Source: Alphaproteobacteria bacterium
GTDB taxonomy: Bacteria > Pseudomonadota > Alphaproteobacteria > TMED109
Length of the DNA stretch: 64,000 nt
Direction of reading: 5' to 3'
NCBI GenBank assembly: GCA_022825235.1
Contig: JAJDYI010000086.1
Span: 89,831 to 153,830, forward strand
The notes below the pieces were generated by a model. It saw only the letters and a program-made list of their open reading frames with translations, was not told where the DNA came from and searched no databases. Both the position numbers and the translations under genes were made by a program. Shown in pieces: positions 17,778 through 26,916 of this stretch; the first letter of the stretch is position 1, and each line of letters starts with the position of its first letter.

Positions 17778-19216
17778 CGGACTTCCCGCTGCCACTCGGT
17801 GCCGTGCACTTCGTCGGGATCGGCGGCATCGGGATGAGCGGAATCGCGGAGGTCATGCACAACCTCGGACACCAGGTACGCGGCAGCGACCTGGTCGAGA
17901 ACAGCAATGTTCGCCGGTTGCGGAAGCTGGGCATCGAGGTCTGCGTCGGACACGATGCCCGCAACCTGGGCGACGCGTCGGTGGTCGTGGTGTCGTCGGC
18001 GCTCCCGGCCGACAACCCGGAGGTCGAGGCCGCCAGGACGGCCCGCATCCCGGTCGTGGCTCGGGCCGAGATGCTGGCCGAGCTCATGCGCTTCCGGCCC
18101 TCGGTCGCGGTCGGCGGGACCCACGGCAAGACCACGACCACGTCCCTGGTGGCCGCAGTCCTCCACGAGGCCGGTCTGGACCCGACCTTCGTCAACGGGG
18201 GGGTCATCAACGCGCACGGGACGAACGCCCGGCTGGGCACGGGCGCATGGACCGTCGTGGAGGCCGATGAGTCGGATGGCTCCATCGCCCGCCTGCCGGC
18301 AACCGTGGCCGTCGTGACCAACATCGATCCCGAGCATCTCGATCACTACGGCACGTTCGAGGCACTGCTCGACACCTTCCGGCGTTTCGTCAAGCAGGTG
18401 CCGTTCTACGGCGTGGCGGTGCTGTGCGTGGACCACCCGGAGGTTCGCCGCCTCGCGGCTGCCGTCACCGACCGGCGGGTCGTGACCTACGGCTTCGCCG
18501 CACACGCCGATGTGCGGGCCGTGAACGTCCGGGCCGACGCCCGCGGCATGCATTTTGACGTGCTGCTGCGACCGGAGGCGTTCGGGGACTGCGGCGACGG
18601 AGTCGGCCGCATCGACGGGATGTCGCTCGCCATGCCGGGCCGCCACAGCGTCCAGAACGCGCTCGGGGCAGTGGCCGCCGGGCGGGCGATCGGCGTTGCG
18701 CCGGCCAGCATCCGGAAGGGAATCCGCGGTTTTGGCGGGGTCCGGCGCCGGTTCACCCGGGTGGGGGAAGCCCGCGGGGTCACGGTCGTCGATGACTACG
18801 GCCATCACCCGGTAGAGATCCGGGCCGTCCTCGCCGCGGCCCGGGGAATCACGCAGGGAAAGGTAATCGCCGTCGTGCAGCCGCACCGGTATTCGCGGCT
18901 GCAGGCGCTCTTTGACGATTTCTGCCAGGCCTTCGACGACGCCGGGGTGGTGGTCGTGGCCGACGTGTACGCGGCTGGCGAGATCCCCATCGAGGACGTC
19001 GACCGGGATGCGCTGGTAAGCGGAATCCGGTCGCACGGCCACCCTTGCGTGCATGCGCTGTCCGAGCCCGCCGCGCTCCCGGCACTATTGGCCCCGCTGG
19101 TGGCGGCCGGTGACACGGTGCTGTGTCTGGGTGCGGGCGACATCACGCAGTGGGCGGCTGAGCTGCCTGCGGCACTGGACGATCTCCTCGTCGGTGCCGA
19201 ACGGGTCGCCTCGTGA
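17774..19216 (+). CDS. murC: UDP-MurNAc:L-alanine ligase MurC
   Basis: A 480-residue Mur ligase that starts the stem peptide by adding L-Ala. It begins with GIGGIGMSGIAEVMHNLGHQV, carries GGTHGKTTTTSLVA near residue 115, ADESDGS and the NIDPEHLDHYG block, then HHPVEI in the C-terminal domain. The start is GTG 17774 inside a GTGA overlap with the murG stop; the end overlaps murB the same way. Confidence 0.97.
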   Translation: MTDFPLPLGAVHFVGIGGIGMSGIAEVMHNLGHQVRGSDLVENSNVRRLRKLGIEVCVGHDARNLGDASVVVVSSALPADNPEVEAARTARIPVVARAEMLAELMRFRPSVAVGGTHGKTTTTSLVAAVLHEAGLDPTFVNGGVINAHGTNARLGTGAWTVVEADESDGSIARLPATVAVVTNIDPEHLDHYGTFEALLDTFRRFVKQVPFYGVAVLCVDHPEVRRLAAAVTDRRVVTYGFAAHADVRAVNVRADARGMHFDVLLRPEAFGDCGDGVGRIDGMSLAMPGRHSVQNALGAVAAGRAIGVAPASIRKGIRGFGGVRRRFTRVGEARGVTVVDDYGHHPVEIRAVLAAARGITQGKVIAVVQPHRYSRLQALFDDFCQAFDDAGVVVVADVYAAGEIPIEDVDRDALVSGIRSHGHPCVHALSEPAALPALLAPLVAAGDTVLCLGAGDITQWAAELPAALDDLLVGAERVAS

Positions 19217-20130
19217 CGGTACCGCTGGTGCAGCGCCTGCCGACGGCGCGCGGCCGCCTCCGTGCGGATGCCGTGCTGGCCAAGACCAGCTGGTTCCGGG
19301 TGGGCGGGCCTGCGGAGGTCCTGTTCAGTCCGGCGGACGTTGACGATCTGACAGGATTTTTGGCGGCGCTCGATCCGGGCATCCCGGTCACCGTCGTGGG
19401 CCGCGCGTCCAACGTGCTCATCCGCGACGGCGGCGTGCCCGGGGTCGTCATTCGCCTGGGCCGCGCCTTTGCCGGTGCCCGCGTGAACGGAGCGGTGGTG
19501 GAGGCGGGCGCTGCCACGGCGAGCGCCGACGTGGCGCGGGCGGCGCAGGCCGCCGGCATCGCCGGCTTCGGCTTCCTGGAAGGGATTCCCGGCAGCGTGG
19601 GCGGTGCGCTGCGCATGAATGCCGGGTGCCACGGCAAGGAAGTGCGCCACATCGTGGTTGCCGCTCGGGCCGTTGACCGCTCCGGCTGCGTGCACGACCT
19701 CCGCGCCACCGATCTGGGCCTCGAATACCGACGATGCGCGGTGCCGGCCGACTGGGTCTTCGTGTCCGCGCAGTTTGCCGGCGCGGCGGGGGATCCGGCC
19801 GTCATCGCCGCCTGCATGCGGCAGTTCCGCGATCAGCGCGAGCGCACGCAGCCCGTCCGGGTGGCGACCGGCGGCAGCACGTTTCGCAATCCTCCGAATC
19901 AGAAGGCCTGGGTCTTGATCGAGCGGGCAGGATGCCGGGGCCTGCGCCGGAACGGCGCGAGCGTGTCCGAGAAGCACGCGAACTTTCTGGTCAACGACGG
20001 GACCGCCAGCGCTGCCGATCTCGAGGCGCTGGGCGAGGACGTCCGCCACCGGGTACAGACGGAAACCGGAATCCTGCTTGAGTGGGAGATCCACAGGATC
20101 GGCCGCCCGCTTGGAGGCCCGCACCCGTGA
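19213..20130 (+). CDS. murB: UDP-N-acetylenolpyruvoylglucosamine reductase MurB
   Basis: A 305-residue FAD enzyme that reduces enolpyruvyl-UDP-GlcNAc to UDP-MurNAc with NADPH. The FAD-binding domain holds KTSWFRVGGPAE and GRASNVLIRDGG, then GIPGSVGGALRMNAGC. Catalytic Ser lies in GGSTFRNP (about residue 222), followed by SEKHANFLVN. The shape and motifs fit the short type II MurB. GTG start inside a GTGA overlap with murC. Confidence 0.96.
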   Translation: MTVPLVQRLPTARGRLRADAVLAKTSWFRVGGPAEVLFSPADVDDLTGFLAALDPGIPVTVVGRASNVLIRDGGVPGVVIRLGRAFAGARVNGAVVEAGAATASADVARAAQAAGIAGFGFLEGIPGSVGGALRMNAGCHGKEVRHIVVAARAVDRSGCVHDLRATDLGLEYRRCAVPADWVFVSAQFAGAAGDPAVIAACMRQFRDQRERTQPVRVATGGSTFRNPPNQKAWVLIERAGCRGLRRNGASVSEKHANFLVNDGTASAADLEALGEDVRHRVQTETGILLEWEIHRIGRPLGGPHP

Positions 20131-21044
20131 TGGCCGCCAAGCGCGTGGTGGTCCTCCACGGCGGCACGTCGGATGAGCGCGAGGTCTCGTTGCGCAGCGG
20201 TGCGGCTGTCGTGGATGCGCTCGATGCGAGCGGGCTGCAGGTCGATGCATTCGATCCGCGTTTCGGCGTCCAGGCGCTCGCCCGCGCGCTGGAGCCGCCC
20301 GGGACCGTCGTCTTCAACGCCCTGCACGGCGGGACGGGCGAGAACGGCTCGGTCCAGGGTCTGCTGGAGGTGATGGGCGTGCCCTACACGCATTCCGGGG
20401 TGCGGGCGTCGGCGCTGGCGATGGACAAGCCCGCGTCGCGCGACCTCTTTGCGGCCCACGGCCTGGAGGTGGCCCGAGGCCTCGTCATGTGCCGCGACGA
20501 GCTGGCCGGGTGCGATCCACTGCCGCGCCCCTACGTCGTCAAGCCGTTGGCGGGTGGATCCAGCATCGGGGTGGTGATCCTCCAGGCCGGGGATGCCCGA
20601 CCGGTCCCGGCGCCGGGCACCGGGCGAGAACCGGTCCTGGTGGAGGAGTACGTCCCCGGCCGCGAGCTCACGGTGGCGGTGCGCGACCAGGAGCCCCTGT
20701 CCCTGCTCGAGATCCGGCCGCATGGCGGCTTCTACAGCTACGACAGCAAGTACAACTCGGACCGCGCCCAATACGTCGAGCCGGAGGATCTCCCGGATGA
20801 CGTTCGCGCGGCGGTGCTGCAGGCCGCGGTGCGCGCGCACGCGTTGCTGGGCTGCCGCGGGGTCACGCGCGCAGATTTTCGGCTTGACGACACGACCGGC
20901 GGCCACCGCCTGGTCCTGCTCGAGGTCAACACCCAGCCGGGCCTGACCCGGACGTCGCTGGTACCCAAGTTGGCCCGGCAGGCCGGGATCAGCTTCGAGG
21001 AACTCTGCCTGTGGCTCGTGGGGGATGCATCGTGTCTTCGGTGA
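20130..21044 (+). CDS. ddl: D-alanine:D-alanine ligase
   Basis: A 304-residue ATP-grasp ligase supplying D-Ala-D-Ala to MurF. Motifs in order: HGGTSDEREVSLRSG near the N-terminus, NALHGGTGENGSVQGLLE, KPLAGGSSIGVV, EEYVPGRELTVAV, and the metal-binding EVNTQPGLT near the end. ATG 20130 shares its first base with the murB stop; a GTG three bases earlier is possible. The C-terminal part overlaps the start of ftsQ. Confidence 0.96.
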   Translation: MAAKRVVVLHGGTSDEREVSLRSGAAVVDALDASGLQVDAFDPRFGVQALARALEPPGTVVFNALHGGTGENGSVQGLLEVMGVPYTHSGVRASALAMDKPASRDLFAAHGLEVARGLVMCRDELAGCDPLPRPYVVKPLAGGSSIGVVILQAGDARPVPAPGTGREPVLVEEYVPGRELTVAVRDQEPLSLLEIRPHGGFYSYDSKYNSDRAQYVEPEDLPDDVRAAVLQAAVRAHALLGCRGVTRADFRLDDTTGGHRLVLLEVNTQPGLTRTSLVPKLARQAGISFEELCLWLVGDASCLR

Positions 21045-21796
21045 GGTGGCGTTGGCGCTGGGTGCTGGTGGTGCCGGCGCTGGGTGGCGCGGCAGTGGCT
21101 GCGTGGATGTGGAGCGACGCGTCTGGCCGCCTGGCCGCAGCGGCCAGGGCTGTGAGCATCCATGCCGGTCTGACGGTCAGCGAGGTGTGGGTCGAGGGTC
21201 ACAACCGGACCGACCGATCCGCGCTGATCCGCGTCCTGGCGGTGCCCGTCGGAGAACCCAGCTTGTTCGTCGACATCGATGCAGTGCTCGCTGACGTACG
21301 GCAACTCGACTGGGTCGCCGACGCCCAGGCGCGCATCCGTCTCCCCGGGCGGTTGCAGGTGTCCCTGCAGGAACGCACCCCGGCTGCCCTTTGGCAGACC
21401 GACGGCACGCTGTACGCCATCGAGTCTTCGGGGCATGTCATCGAGCCGGTGGCATTCCGCGATTTTCCGGACTTGCCGCTGGTGGTCGGGGACGGCGCCA
21501 ACGCGAAGCTTGAGGACCTTGCGCGGCTGTTGGCGGCGCAGCCCCGGATTGCCGAGCACCTGGACGCCGCCATTCGCGTGTCCGGGCGGCGCTGGACGCT
21601 GCGGACGCACACGGGGTTGATCGTGCACCTGCCGGAGGCCGACCCGGCCGCCGCCCTCGCCAAGCTGGAAGGACCCGTTGGCGGGCTGGCGGGGCTCGGC
21701 CCGGGCATCGAGGCCGTCGACCTGCGGGTACCGGGGCGCATTGTTGTGCGCAGGCGCGCCACCCCCGAAGCACCCAGGCTGCGGGACGGAGTCTGA
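21032..21796 (+). CDS. ftsQ: Cell division protein FtsQ
   Basis: A 254-residue bitopic division protein. A basic tail and one transmembrane helix (about 8-27) precede a POTRA domain (VSEVWVEGHNRTDRSALI through LQERTPAALW) and the FtsQ beta-domain. It recruits FtsL/FtsB to the septum. I favour the GTG at 21032, six bases after GGGGA (21021-21025), which overlaps ddl by 13 bases; the GTG at 21041 would give the four-base overlap seen elsewhere in the cluster and is nearly as likely. Confidence 0.92.
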   Translation: MSSVRWRWRWVLVVPALGGAAVAAWMWSDASGRLAAAARAVSIHAGLTVSEVWVEGHNRTDRSALIRVLAVPVGEPSLFVDIDAVLADVRQLDWVADAQARIRLPGRLQVSLQERTPAALWQTDGTLYAIESSGHVIEPVAFRDFPDLPLVVGDGANAKLEDLARLLAAQPRIAEHLDAAIRVSGRRWTLRTHTGLIVHLPEADPAAALAKLEGPVGGLAGLGPGIEAVDLRVPGRIVVRRRATPEAPRLRDGV

Positions 21797-21798
21797 GC

Positions 21799-23016
21799 GT
21801 GACCGACGTGTACTCGGTGCTGGATGTCGGGGCAGAGAAGATCTGCTGCCTGATCGCTGCCCGCGAGCCGGGCCGGATGCTGACCGTGATCGGCAGTGGT
21901 CACACGCGCTCCGAAGGGTTCGACAACGGGGTGGTGACCGACATGTACGCCCTCCCCACGGCCATCCGGAAGGCCGTCCGCCGGGCCGAGGAGATGGCCG
22001 ACGGGCGGATCACTCAGGTCATCGCGACACTGCCCTGCGCGCAGCTGACCTCGACGCACCAGGAACTCCCGCCGTTCCAGATCAACGGGGGGCGGATCAC
22101 GGAGCAGAGCTTCAGCGAAATGCGGCTTGATGACCCGAACGATGACGATGCGGGAACGAGCAGGATCGTCCACGCGTTGCCCGTCAGGTATGAGCTGGAC
22201 GGAAGCCGGGTGGACGATCCGGTCGACATGGTGGGCAATCTTCTGCGAATCAACGTGCACCTCGTGCACGCGGAGCGCTCGGTCGGCTGGAATCTCGAGA
22301 CGTGTCTGGCGGATGCCCAGATCGAGGTCAAGGCCCTGGTGTTCCCGGCGTTGGCGGCCGGTCTCGCCGTCATGACCGAGGAGGAGCGGCGCATCGGATC
22401 CGTGGTGATCGATGTTGGTGCGAGCCGGACATCGCTCGGAATCTTTCACGAGGACGCGCTCGTCTACACATGGGCCTGCGCCGGCGGGGGCGACTACTTC
22501 ACCCGCGATCTGGCCCGAGGCCTCGGGGTGTCGCTGCAGGAAGCGACGCGCATCAAGAAGTTTCACGCGTCGACGGTCATCGGCGAAGGACTGGGGCCGG
22601 TATCGGTCCAACCGCACGAAGCGGAAACCGAGGATGACCGGATCGAGATCCCGGCCAAGGCCGTGAACCAGATCGTGGCGTCGCGCGCCAAGGCCATGTT
22701 CGAGGAGATCGCCGAGGTGCTCGCCAGCAGCGGCTTCCCGCAGGAAATGGGCGGCGTCGTGGTGCTGACCGGCGGCGGCAGCCAGATCCGCGGGTTCGCC
22801 GACGCCGCCAGCAAGGTTCTGGGCAGGCGCGTGCGCCTGGGTCGTCCGGAGGGCGTGCAGGGGCTCCCGGAAGCGCTTCGCAAGCCCGAATTCGCCGTGC
22901 TCGTGGGCCTTCTCCGGTACGCCGAGGAGCCGCCCCGCGAGTTTCTTTCCCGAGCGTTGCCATCCAGGACCGGCGGCTTTCGCGCCGCGGTCCGGTGGCT
23001 CCGAGAGAATTTCTAA
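21799..23016 (+). CDS. ftsA: Cell division actin-like protein FtsA
   Basis: A 405-residue actin-fold protein that tethers FtsZ filaments to the membrane. Features are the N-terminal phosphate loop SVLDVGAEKICCLIA, the SHS2/1C domain, IDVGASRTSLGIF, the ATP site GGGSQIRGFADAASK, and a C-terminal amphipathic helix (GGFRAAVRWLRENF) that serves as membrane anchor. It starts at GTG 21799, two bases past the ftsQ stop. ftsZ, its partner, follows after 41 bases. Confidence 0.95.
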   Translation: MTDVYSVLDVGAEKICCLIAAREPGRMLTVIGSGHTRSEGFDNGVVTDMYALPTAIRKAVRRAEEMADGRITQVIATLPCAQLTSTHQELPPFQINGGRITEQSFSEMRLDDPNDDDAGTSRIVHALPVRYELDGSRVDDPVDMVGNLLRINVHLVHAERSVGWNLETCLADAQIEVKALVFPALAAGLAVMTEEERRIGSVVIDVGASRTSLGIFHEDALVYTWACAGGGDYFTRDLARGLGVSLQEATRIKKFHASTVIGEGLGPVSVQPHEAETEDDRIEIPAKAVNQIVASRAKAMFEEIAEVLASSGFPQEMGGVVVLTGGGSQIRGFADAASKVLGRRVRLGRPEGVQGLPEALRKPEFAVLVGLLRYAEEPPREFLSRALPSRTGGFRAAVRWLRENF

Positions 23017-23057
23017 CCAAGCGCGGACGACGTGTCCGAGCTCACATGGAGATCACC

Positions 23058-25088
23058 ATGCCAATCAGCATCAGTGTCCCAGAAGACCTCGACTTCAAGC
23101 CGAGGATCACGGTCGTCGGTGTTGGCGGCGGCGGATGCAACGCCGTCGACCACATGATCGAAAGCAAGCTCGAAGGCGTGTCATTCGTGGCCTGCAACAC
23201 CGACCTCCAGGCGCTCCGGCGCTCCACCTGCCCGGTCCGGGTCCGGCTGGGCCTGGACAGCACGCAGGGCCTCGGCGCCGGTTCCAATCCCACCATCGGC
23301 CGGGAGGCTGCAGAGGAGTCGATCGACGAGGTCATGGACGCGATCGGCGACACGCACATGCTGTTCATCGTGACCGGTTTCGGTGGTGGCACAGGGACCG
23401 GAGCCGTCCCGGTCATCGCCCGTGCCGCCCATGAACGGGGCATTCTGACGGTCGCCGTGGTGACGACTCCGTTCACGTTCGAGGCGGTCAATCGGACGGA
23501 GGTGGCCCAGGCGGGCCTGCAGGAACTGCGCCAGTCCGTCGACACGTTCGTCGTGATTGCGAACCAGAAGCTGTTCGATGTCCAGACCGAGGGGATGAGC
23601 CTGCTCGACTCGTTCCGGTTGGTCGACAACGTCCTCTACGACGGGGTCAGGGGGATCACCGATCTCCTGATGTGCCCAGGCCTGATCAACCTGGATTTCG
23701 CCGACGTCCGCTCGGCCATGAAGGATGCCGGAGCGGCCCTCATGGGCACCGGCGAGGCGACCGGCGAGAACCGGATCGAGGAGGCCACCAACGCCGCCAT
23801 CAGCAACCCGCTCCTCAGTTACCAGGGGCTGGAGATGGACCAGGCGACGAGCCTGCTGGTGAACATCACGAGCAGCGCCAATGTCAGCCTCACGCAGACC
23901 GAACGGATCATGGAGATCATCCGCGGTCGCACCCATGAGCGCGTCAACCTCAAGGTGGGCGTGGCCATCGACGACGACATGGGCGACACGATCCGGGTAT
24001 CCGTCGTCATGGCCGGGCTTGACCGGGAGCACGGATCTGGTCTCGATGCGGCCCCACCCAGGATCCCGGGCCATCCCGCGAAGTCGCCGAAGGCTTCGCG
24101 GCCGGAGCCGCTGCCCGGGCAAGAGGCTCCCGGCCGACAGGGGCATCTCGAGGTTCCCGGCGTGTTTGGTCGACCGACGTTGCACCGCGAGGGCGTCGAG
24201 ACCCGCCCGATGCCTGACGCCGCCACCGGAGCGGGGGCGGACATGAACGGCCTGGGCCCGGCAGGATCGCCGTTGGAATCAGGCGCGGAGCCGGTCGTGG
24301 GTCGTGTCGGCGGTGCGGAAGCGACGGCTCAGCCATCGCCGGATCTCGTCGATGAGATGGCGCACGCTGCCGCTGCGCCGCCGGTCGAGCGACCGGTGGA
24401 CGCCGTCGCGGGGGACCGGACGCGGATGCCGCCCCCGAAACCCGGGGCCGCTGACAGCGGTAACGGTGTGGGTCACACTGCTGTGAAGGCCGTGCGGGCC
24501 AAGGCGGGGCAGCGGATGTCCGACCATCGCCCTCGGGGCGCGGACGGCGGGCCCGCCGGCACGCCGGATGGCTCACGGGCCGAAGCCGGCCATCACGTGC
24601 TTCGTACGGTTGAACGGGAAGAACCCGTTCGGGAACCGAGGCCCCGCGGCGCGGCAAGAGGCGCCGGTGCCCGCAGGCCGGGCGACCCTGACTCGGTTCC
24701 GGCAGGGTACCGGCCGGGCTTGGACGGCACCGGGGAATCCGGTCCGGTAGCCGGTGCGGCCGTTGCCCGCGATGCCGTCGCCCCCCGGCACCTGCGCCCG
24801 GCGGTCTACTTCGACTCCGAGACCAGCGGCCGTGCAGCGTCCTGGACCAAGCTGTTCGGCTTCCTTCCGGTGCGCCGGAAGGCGGGGACCGACCGTCGCG
24901 AACCCTCCCTCCAGTCGCAGGCGTCCGGTGCAGCCGCAACGGAAACCGGGAATGGTCGCCCGTCGGGGTCCGGTCTCGTCGCCGGGCGTGACCAGGGCGT
25001 GAACAGCGGTCCGACCTGGGCGGGTGGTGAGACCGCCCGCGCCGTACTGGGAATCGATCCCCGGCAGATTCCCAGTTTTCGGAAATGA
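23058..25088 (+). CDS. ftsZ: Cell division GTPase FtsZ with exceptionally long C-terminal linker
   Basis: A 676-residue tubulin homologue that forms the Z ring. The GTPase core covers about residues 1-322, with VGVGGGGCNAVDHM, the tubulin signature GGGTGTGAVP near residue 109 and the catalytic T7 loop NLDFADVRSAM near 210. The next roughly 340 residues are a Pro/Arg/Gly-rich, probably disordered linker, far longer than in E. coli (about 50) or most alphaproteobacteria. A hydrophobic island (AVYFDSE...SWTKLFGFLP, about 580-607) interrupts it. The tail ends in DPRQIPSFRK, a recognisable but shortened form of the IPAFLR peptide that binds FtsA and ZipA. Start at ATG 23058: GGAG (23048-23051) lies six bases upstream. 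Confidence 0.96.
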   Translation: MPISISVPEDLDFKPRITVVGVGGGGCNAVDHMIESKLEGVSFVACNTDLQALRRSTCPVRVRLGLDSTQGLGAGSNPTIGREAAEESIDEVMDAIGDTHMLFIVTGFGGGTGTGAVPVIARAAHERGILTVAVVTTPFTFEAVNRTEVAQAGLQELRQSVDTFVVIANQKLFDVQTEGMSLLDSFRLVDNVLYDGVRGITDLLMCPGLINLDFADVRSAMKDAGAALMGTGEATGENRIEEATNAAISNPLLSYQGLEMDQATSLLVNITSSANVSLTQTERIMEIIRGRTHERVNLKVGVAIDDDMGDTIRVSVVMAGLDREHGSGLDAAPPRIPGHPAKSPKASRPEPLPGQEAPGRQGHLEVPGVFGRPTLHREGVETRPMPDAATGAGADMNGLGPAGSPLESGAEPVVGRVGGAEATAQPSPDLVDEMAHAAAAPPVERPVDAVAGDRTRMPPPKPGAADSGNGVGHTAVKAVRAKAGQRMSDHRPRGADGGPAGTPDGSRAEAGHHVLRTVEREEPVREPRPRGAARGAGARRPGDPDSVPAGYRPGLDGTGESGPVAGAAVARDAVAPRHLRPAVYFDSETSGRAASWTKLFGFLPVRRKAGTDRREPSLQSQASGAAATETGNGRPSGSGLVAGRDQGVNSGPTWAGGETARAVLGIDPRQIPSFRK

Positions 25089-25124
25089 GGTCCTGCGCTG
25101 ACTGAGCCAGGGCGCTTTTGGGTC

Positions 25125-25159
25125 CCGGCGGCGGCGCTTGGTGATCGTGCCGCCGCCGG
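25125..25159. terminator. Hairpin between convergent ftsZ and HugZ-like genes
   Basis: An 11-bp perfect stem, CCGGCGGCGGC (25125-25135) with GCCGCCGCCGG (25149-25159), loop 13 bases, sits between the two convergent stops. There is no strong T tract on either side, so it may need Rho or act as a 3' stabiliser. Confidence 0.5.
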
Positions 25160-25169
25160 CCCGTAGTCG

Positions 25170-25877
25170 TTACGGGCGTCCGAGCCCACGGAGATAGGCC
25201 TCAGCGCGCTGCAGATTTTCCATCGGGCCGGTGAACGCGTACCGCTCGATCCCGGTATCGCTTCGGAAATCCGCACCCTCGGCATCCAGGCCGACCAGAA
25301 TCCACTCGGGCTGGGGGTCGGGGTGCCCGGGCAGGATCCAGGGCCGACACTCGCCATGCAGGGTTTCGAGCAGTTGCGGTTCCGCTTCGGCAAGCCCCAT
25401 GTGGTCCGGGACCGCCAGGTCCGTTGCATGCAGCCAGTGGATCGCCCCGAACCCCGCCACCAGGTGGGCCGCATCGATCGCGACGCGGTACATCCTGAAA
25501 TCCCCCAGCGCCGCGTACCGGCGCGCGTGCGGGTATCGCCGGAGGAACCGTTCGCCGACCGATGGCCGTGGCTCCGGGATCGCCTTGCCGATCACGCTTA
25601 CCCGGTTACCCGCGAGCGGCTCAGGGCCGCCGTCGTCGGCGTCGTACAGCACCGAGATGCTCGGGTCGGCGGCAAGGTTCCGGGTGTGTACGGCCAGATC
25701 CGACAGCAGCAGCAGCGGCTCGCCCTCCATCGTGGTCGCGGCAAGGGCCAACGATCCGTGCGGCCGGCCTTGATCCTGCGCCAGGCAGGTCGAGAGTGCG
25801 ACCTTCGAGCCTGATCTCACCAGGCGTCGGGCGAGGCGGGCCTGGACGTTGGGTTCGGGCTCGGTCGGTGGCGGCAT
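25170..25877 (-). CDS. HugZ/pyridoxamine-phosphate-oxidase-like flavoprotein
   Basis: A 235-residue split-barrel protein of the PNPOx-like/HugZ group. The N-terminal half (VRSGSKVALSTCL...GRPHGSLALAATTMEGEP, LLLLSDLAVHTRNLAADP, VSVIGKAIPEP) is the FMN-binding barrel; the C-terminal half has the GFGAIHWLHATDL segment seen in heme-utilisation HugZ-type proteins. Members range from heme oxygenases to general stress flavoproteins, and I see no heme uptake genes nearby, so the reaction is open. I use ATG 25877; sequence upstream in frame is low-complexity. It runs towards ftsZ. Confidence 0.75.
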   Translation of the reverse strand: MPPPTEPEPNVQARLARRLVRSGSKVALSTCLAQDQGRPHGSLALAATTMEGEPLLLLSDLAVHTRNLAADPSISVLYDADDGGPEPLAGNRVSVIGKAIPEPRPSVGERFLRRYPHARRYAALGDFRMYRVAIDAAHLVAGFGAIHWLHATDLAVPDHMGLAEAEPQLLETLHGECRPWILPGHPDPQPEWILVGLDAEGADFRSDTGIERYAFTGPMENLQRAEAYLRGLGRP

Positions 25878-26076
25878 GGCAAGCGGCAGGCGGCGCGGTG
25901 GTGGCGGAGATGCGATGCCGCGGCGTCCGGACGTTCGCGACAGCGCACGATACCAGTAGCCGGCCCGCGACCCGGCCGGGAAACGGGTCGGGCGGGCCGG
26001 CTTGTGTTTCGCCGGACTTTGTCCAATGTGGGCCGCGCCGGCCCGTAGTTTGCCGCCGAGCGCCGGGGAGATAGCC

Positions 26077-26775
26077 GTGATCTTCAGACCTGAGATGGTG
26101 AAAGCGTGCGTTTTCGACATGTTCGGAACGCTCTTCGACGTGCACTCGAGTGTGGCGGCGTGTCAGGAAGCCTTCGGGGAGGAGGCCGGTGAGTTCAGCC
26201 GCCAGTGGCGCCGCCGTCAGCTGGAGTACTCATGGCTGCGGGCGGCGATGAAGCGCTACGTGCCGTTCTGGCAGCTCACCCGGGATTCACTTGACGTCAC
26301 GCTCCGGGAGTTCGGCCGCGCGGCGGATCTGGAGCTCCGCGCCCGGCTCCTGGATGCGTACCTGCAGATCGAGGCCTACCCGGACGCGGGCCCCGCGCTG
26401 ACGGCGTTGGGAGACCAGGGCGTGCAGGCGGCGATCCTCACCAACGGCAGCCGCGACATGACGCAGAGTGCTCTCGCTTCGTCGGGCCTGCACGACCGGA
26501 TCGAAGTGGTGATGAGTGCCGACGACGTGCGGACGTTCAAGCCGGATCCGGCCATGTACGCGATGGCGCCGGACGTCCTTGGAGTCGAGCCGCGCGAGAT
26601 CGTCTTCATCTCGAGCCATCCGTGGGACCTGGCAGGGGCCACCCTCGCCCGGTTCCAGACGCTTTGGGTGAACCGCACGGATGCGGCGCACCCGGAGCTG
26701 CTCGGATTCGGGCCCCATCTCGCGATTTCCGGCTTGGCGGAGCTGCCCGGCAAGTTCGCGGTGCGGGCACCGTGA
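26077..26775 (+). CDS. Haloacid dehalogenase, type II family hydrolase
   Basis: A 232-residue HAD hydrolase. The nucleophile Asp is in VFDMFGTLFD (about residues 12-21); motif II is LTNGS, motif III Lys lies in FKPDP, and the end motif SSHPWDLAGA corresponds to the SSNxWDxxGA of L-2-haloacid dehalogenases. Enzymes of this type release halide from 2-haloacids with inversion, but phosphatase activity cannot be excluded. I chose GTG 26077 because GGGGAG (26065-26070) lies six bases ahead; ATG 26095 is the alternative and would give the shorter N-terminus usual in the family. Confidence 0.8.
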   Translation: MIFRPEMVKACVFDMFGTLFDVHSSVAACQEAFGEEAGEFSRQWRRRQLEYSWLRAAMKRYVPFWQLTRDSLDVTLREFGRAADLELRARLLDAYLQIEAYPDAGPALTALGDQGVQAAILTNGSRDMTQSALASSGLHDRIEVVMSADDVRTFKPDPAMYAMAPDVLGVEPREIVFISSHPWDLAGATLARFQTLWVNRTDAAHPELLGFGPHLAISGLAELPGKFAVRAP

Positions 26776-26814
26776 CATCGAGCGCTGGGACCGGTCGCGT
26801 GACGGGTTTCGCGC

Positions 26815-26820
26815 TACAAT
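26815..26820 (+). promoter_or_regulatory. Candidate -10 element for prfB
   Basis: TACAAT lies 96 bases before the prfB start in the gap after the HAD gene. No good -35 is visible at 16-18 bases upstream, so this is a weak call. Confidence 0.3.
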
Positions 26821-26916
26821 GCGGCGCTGACACGCGAACGTCGCATCAGCCGGTGACCGAGCGGCGGCGTGCCGTCTCCCTCGAAGCCCGTTTCGCAGCC
26901 CCGTGGGAGTGCCGCA

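Noticed and set aside
25089..25169. lpxC after ftsZ
   Set aside because: The usual neighbour is absent; only a hairpin and a convergent HugZ-like gene are found.
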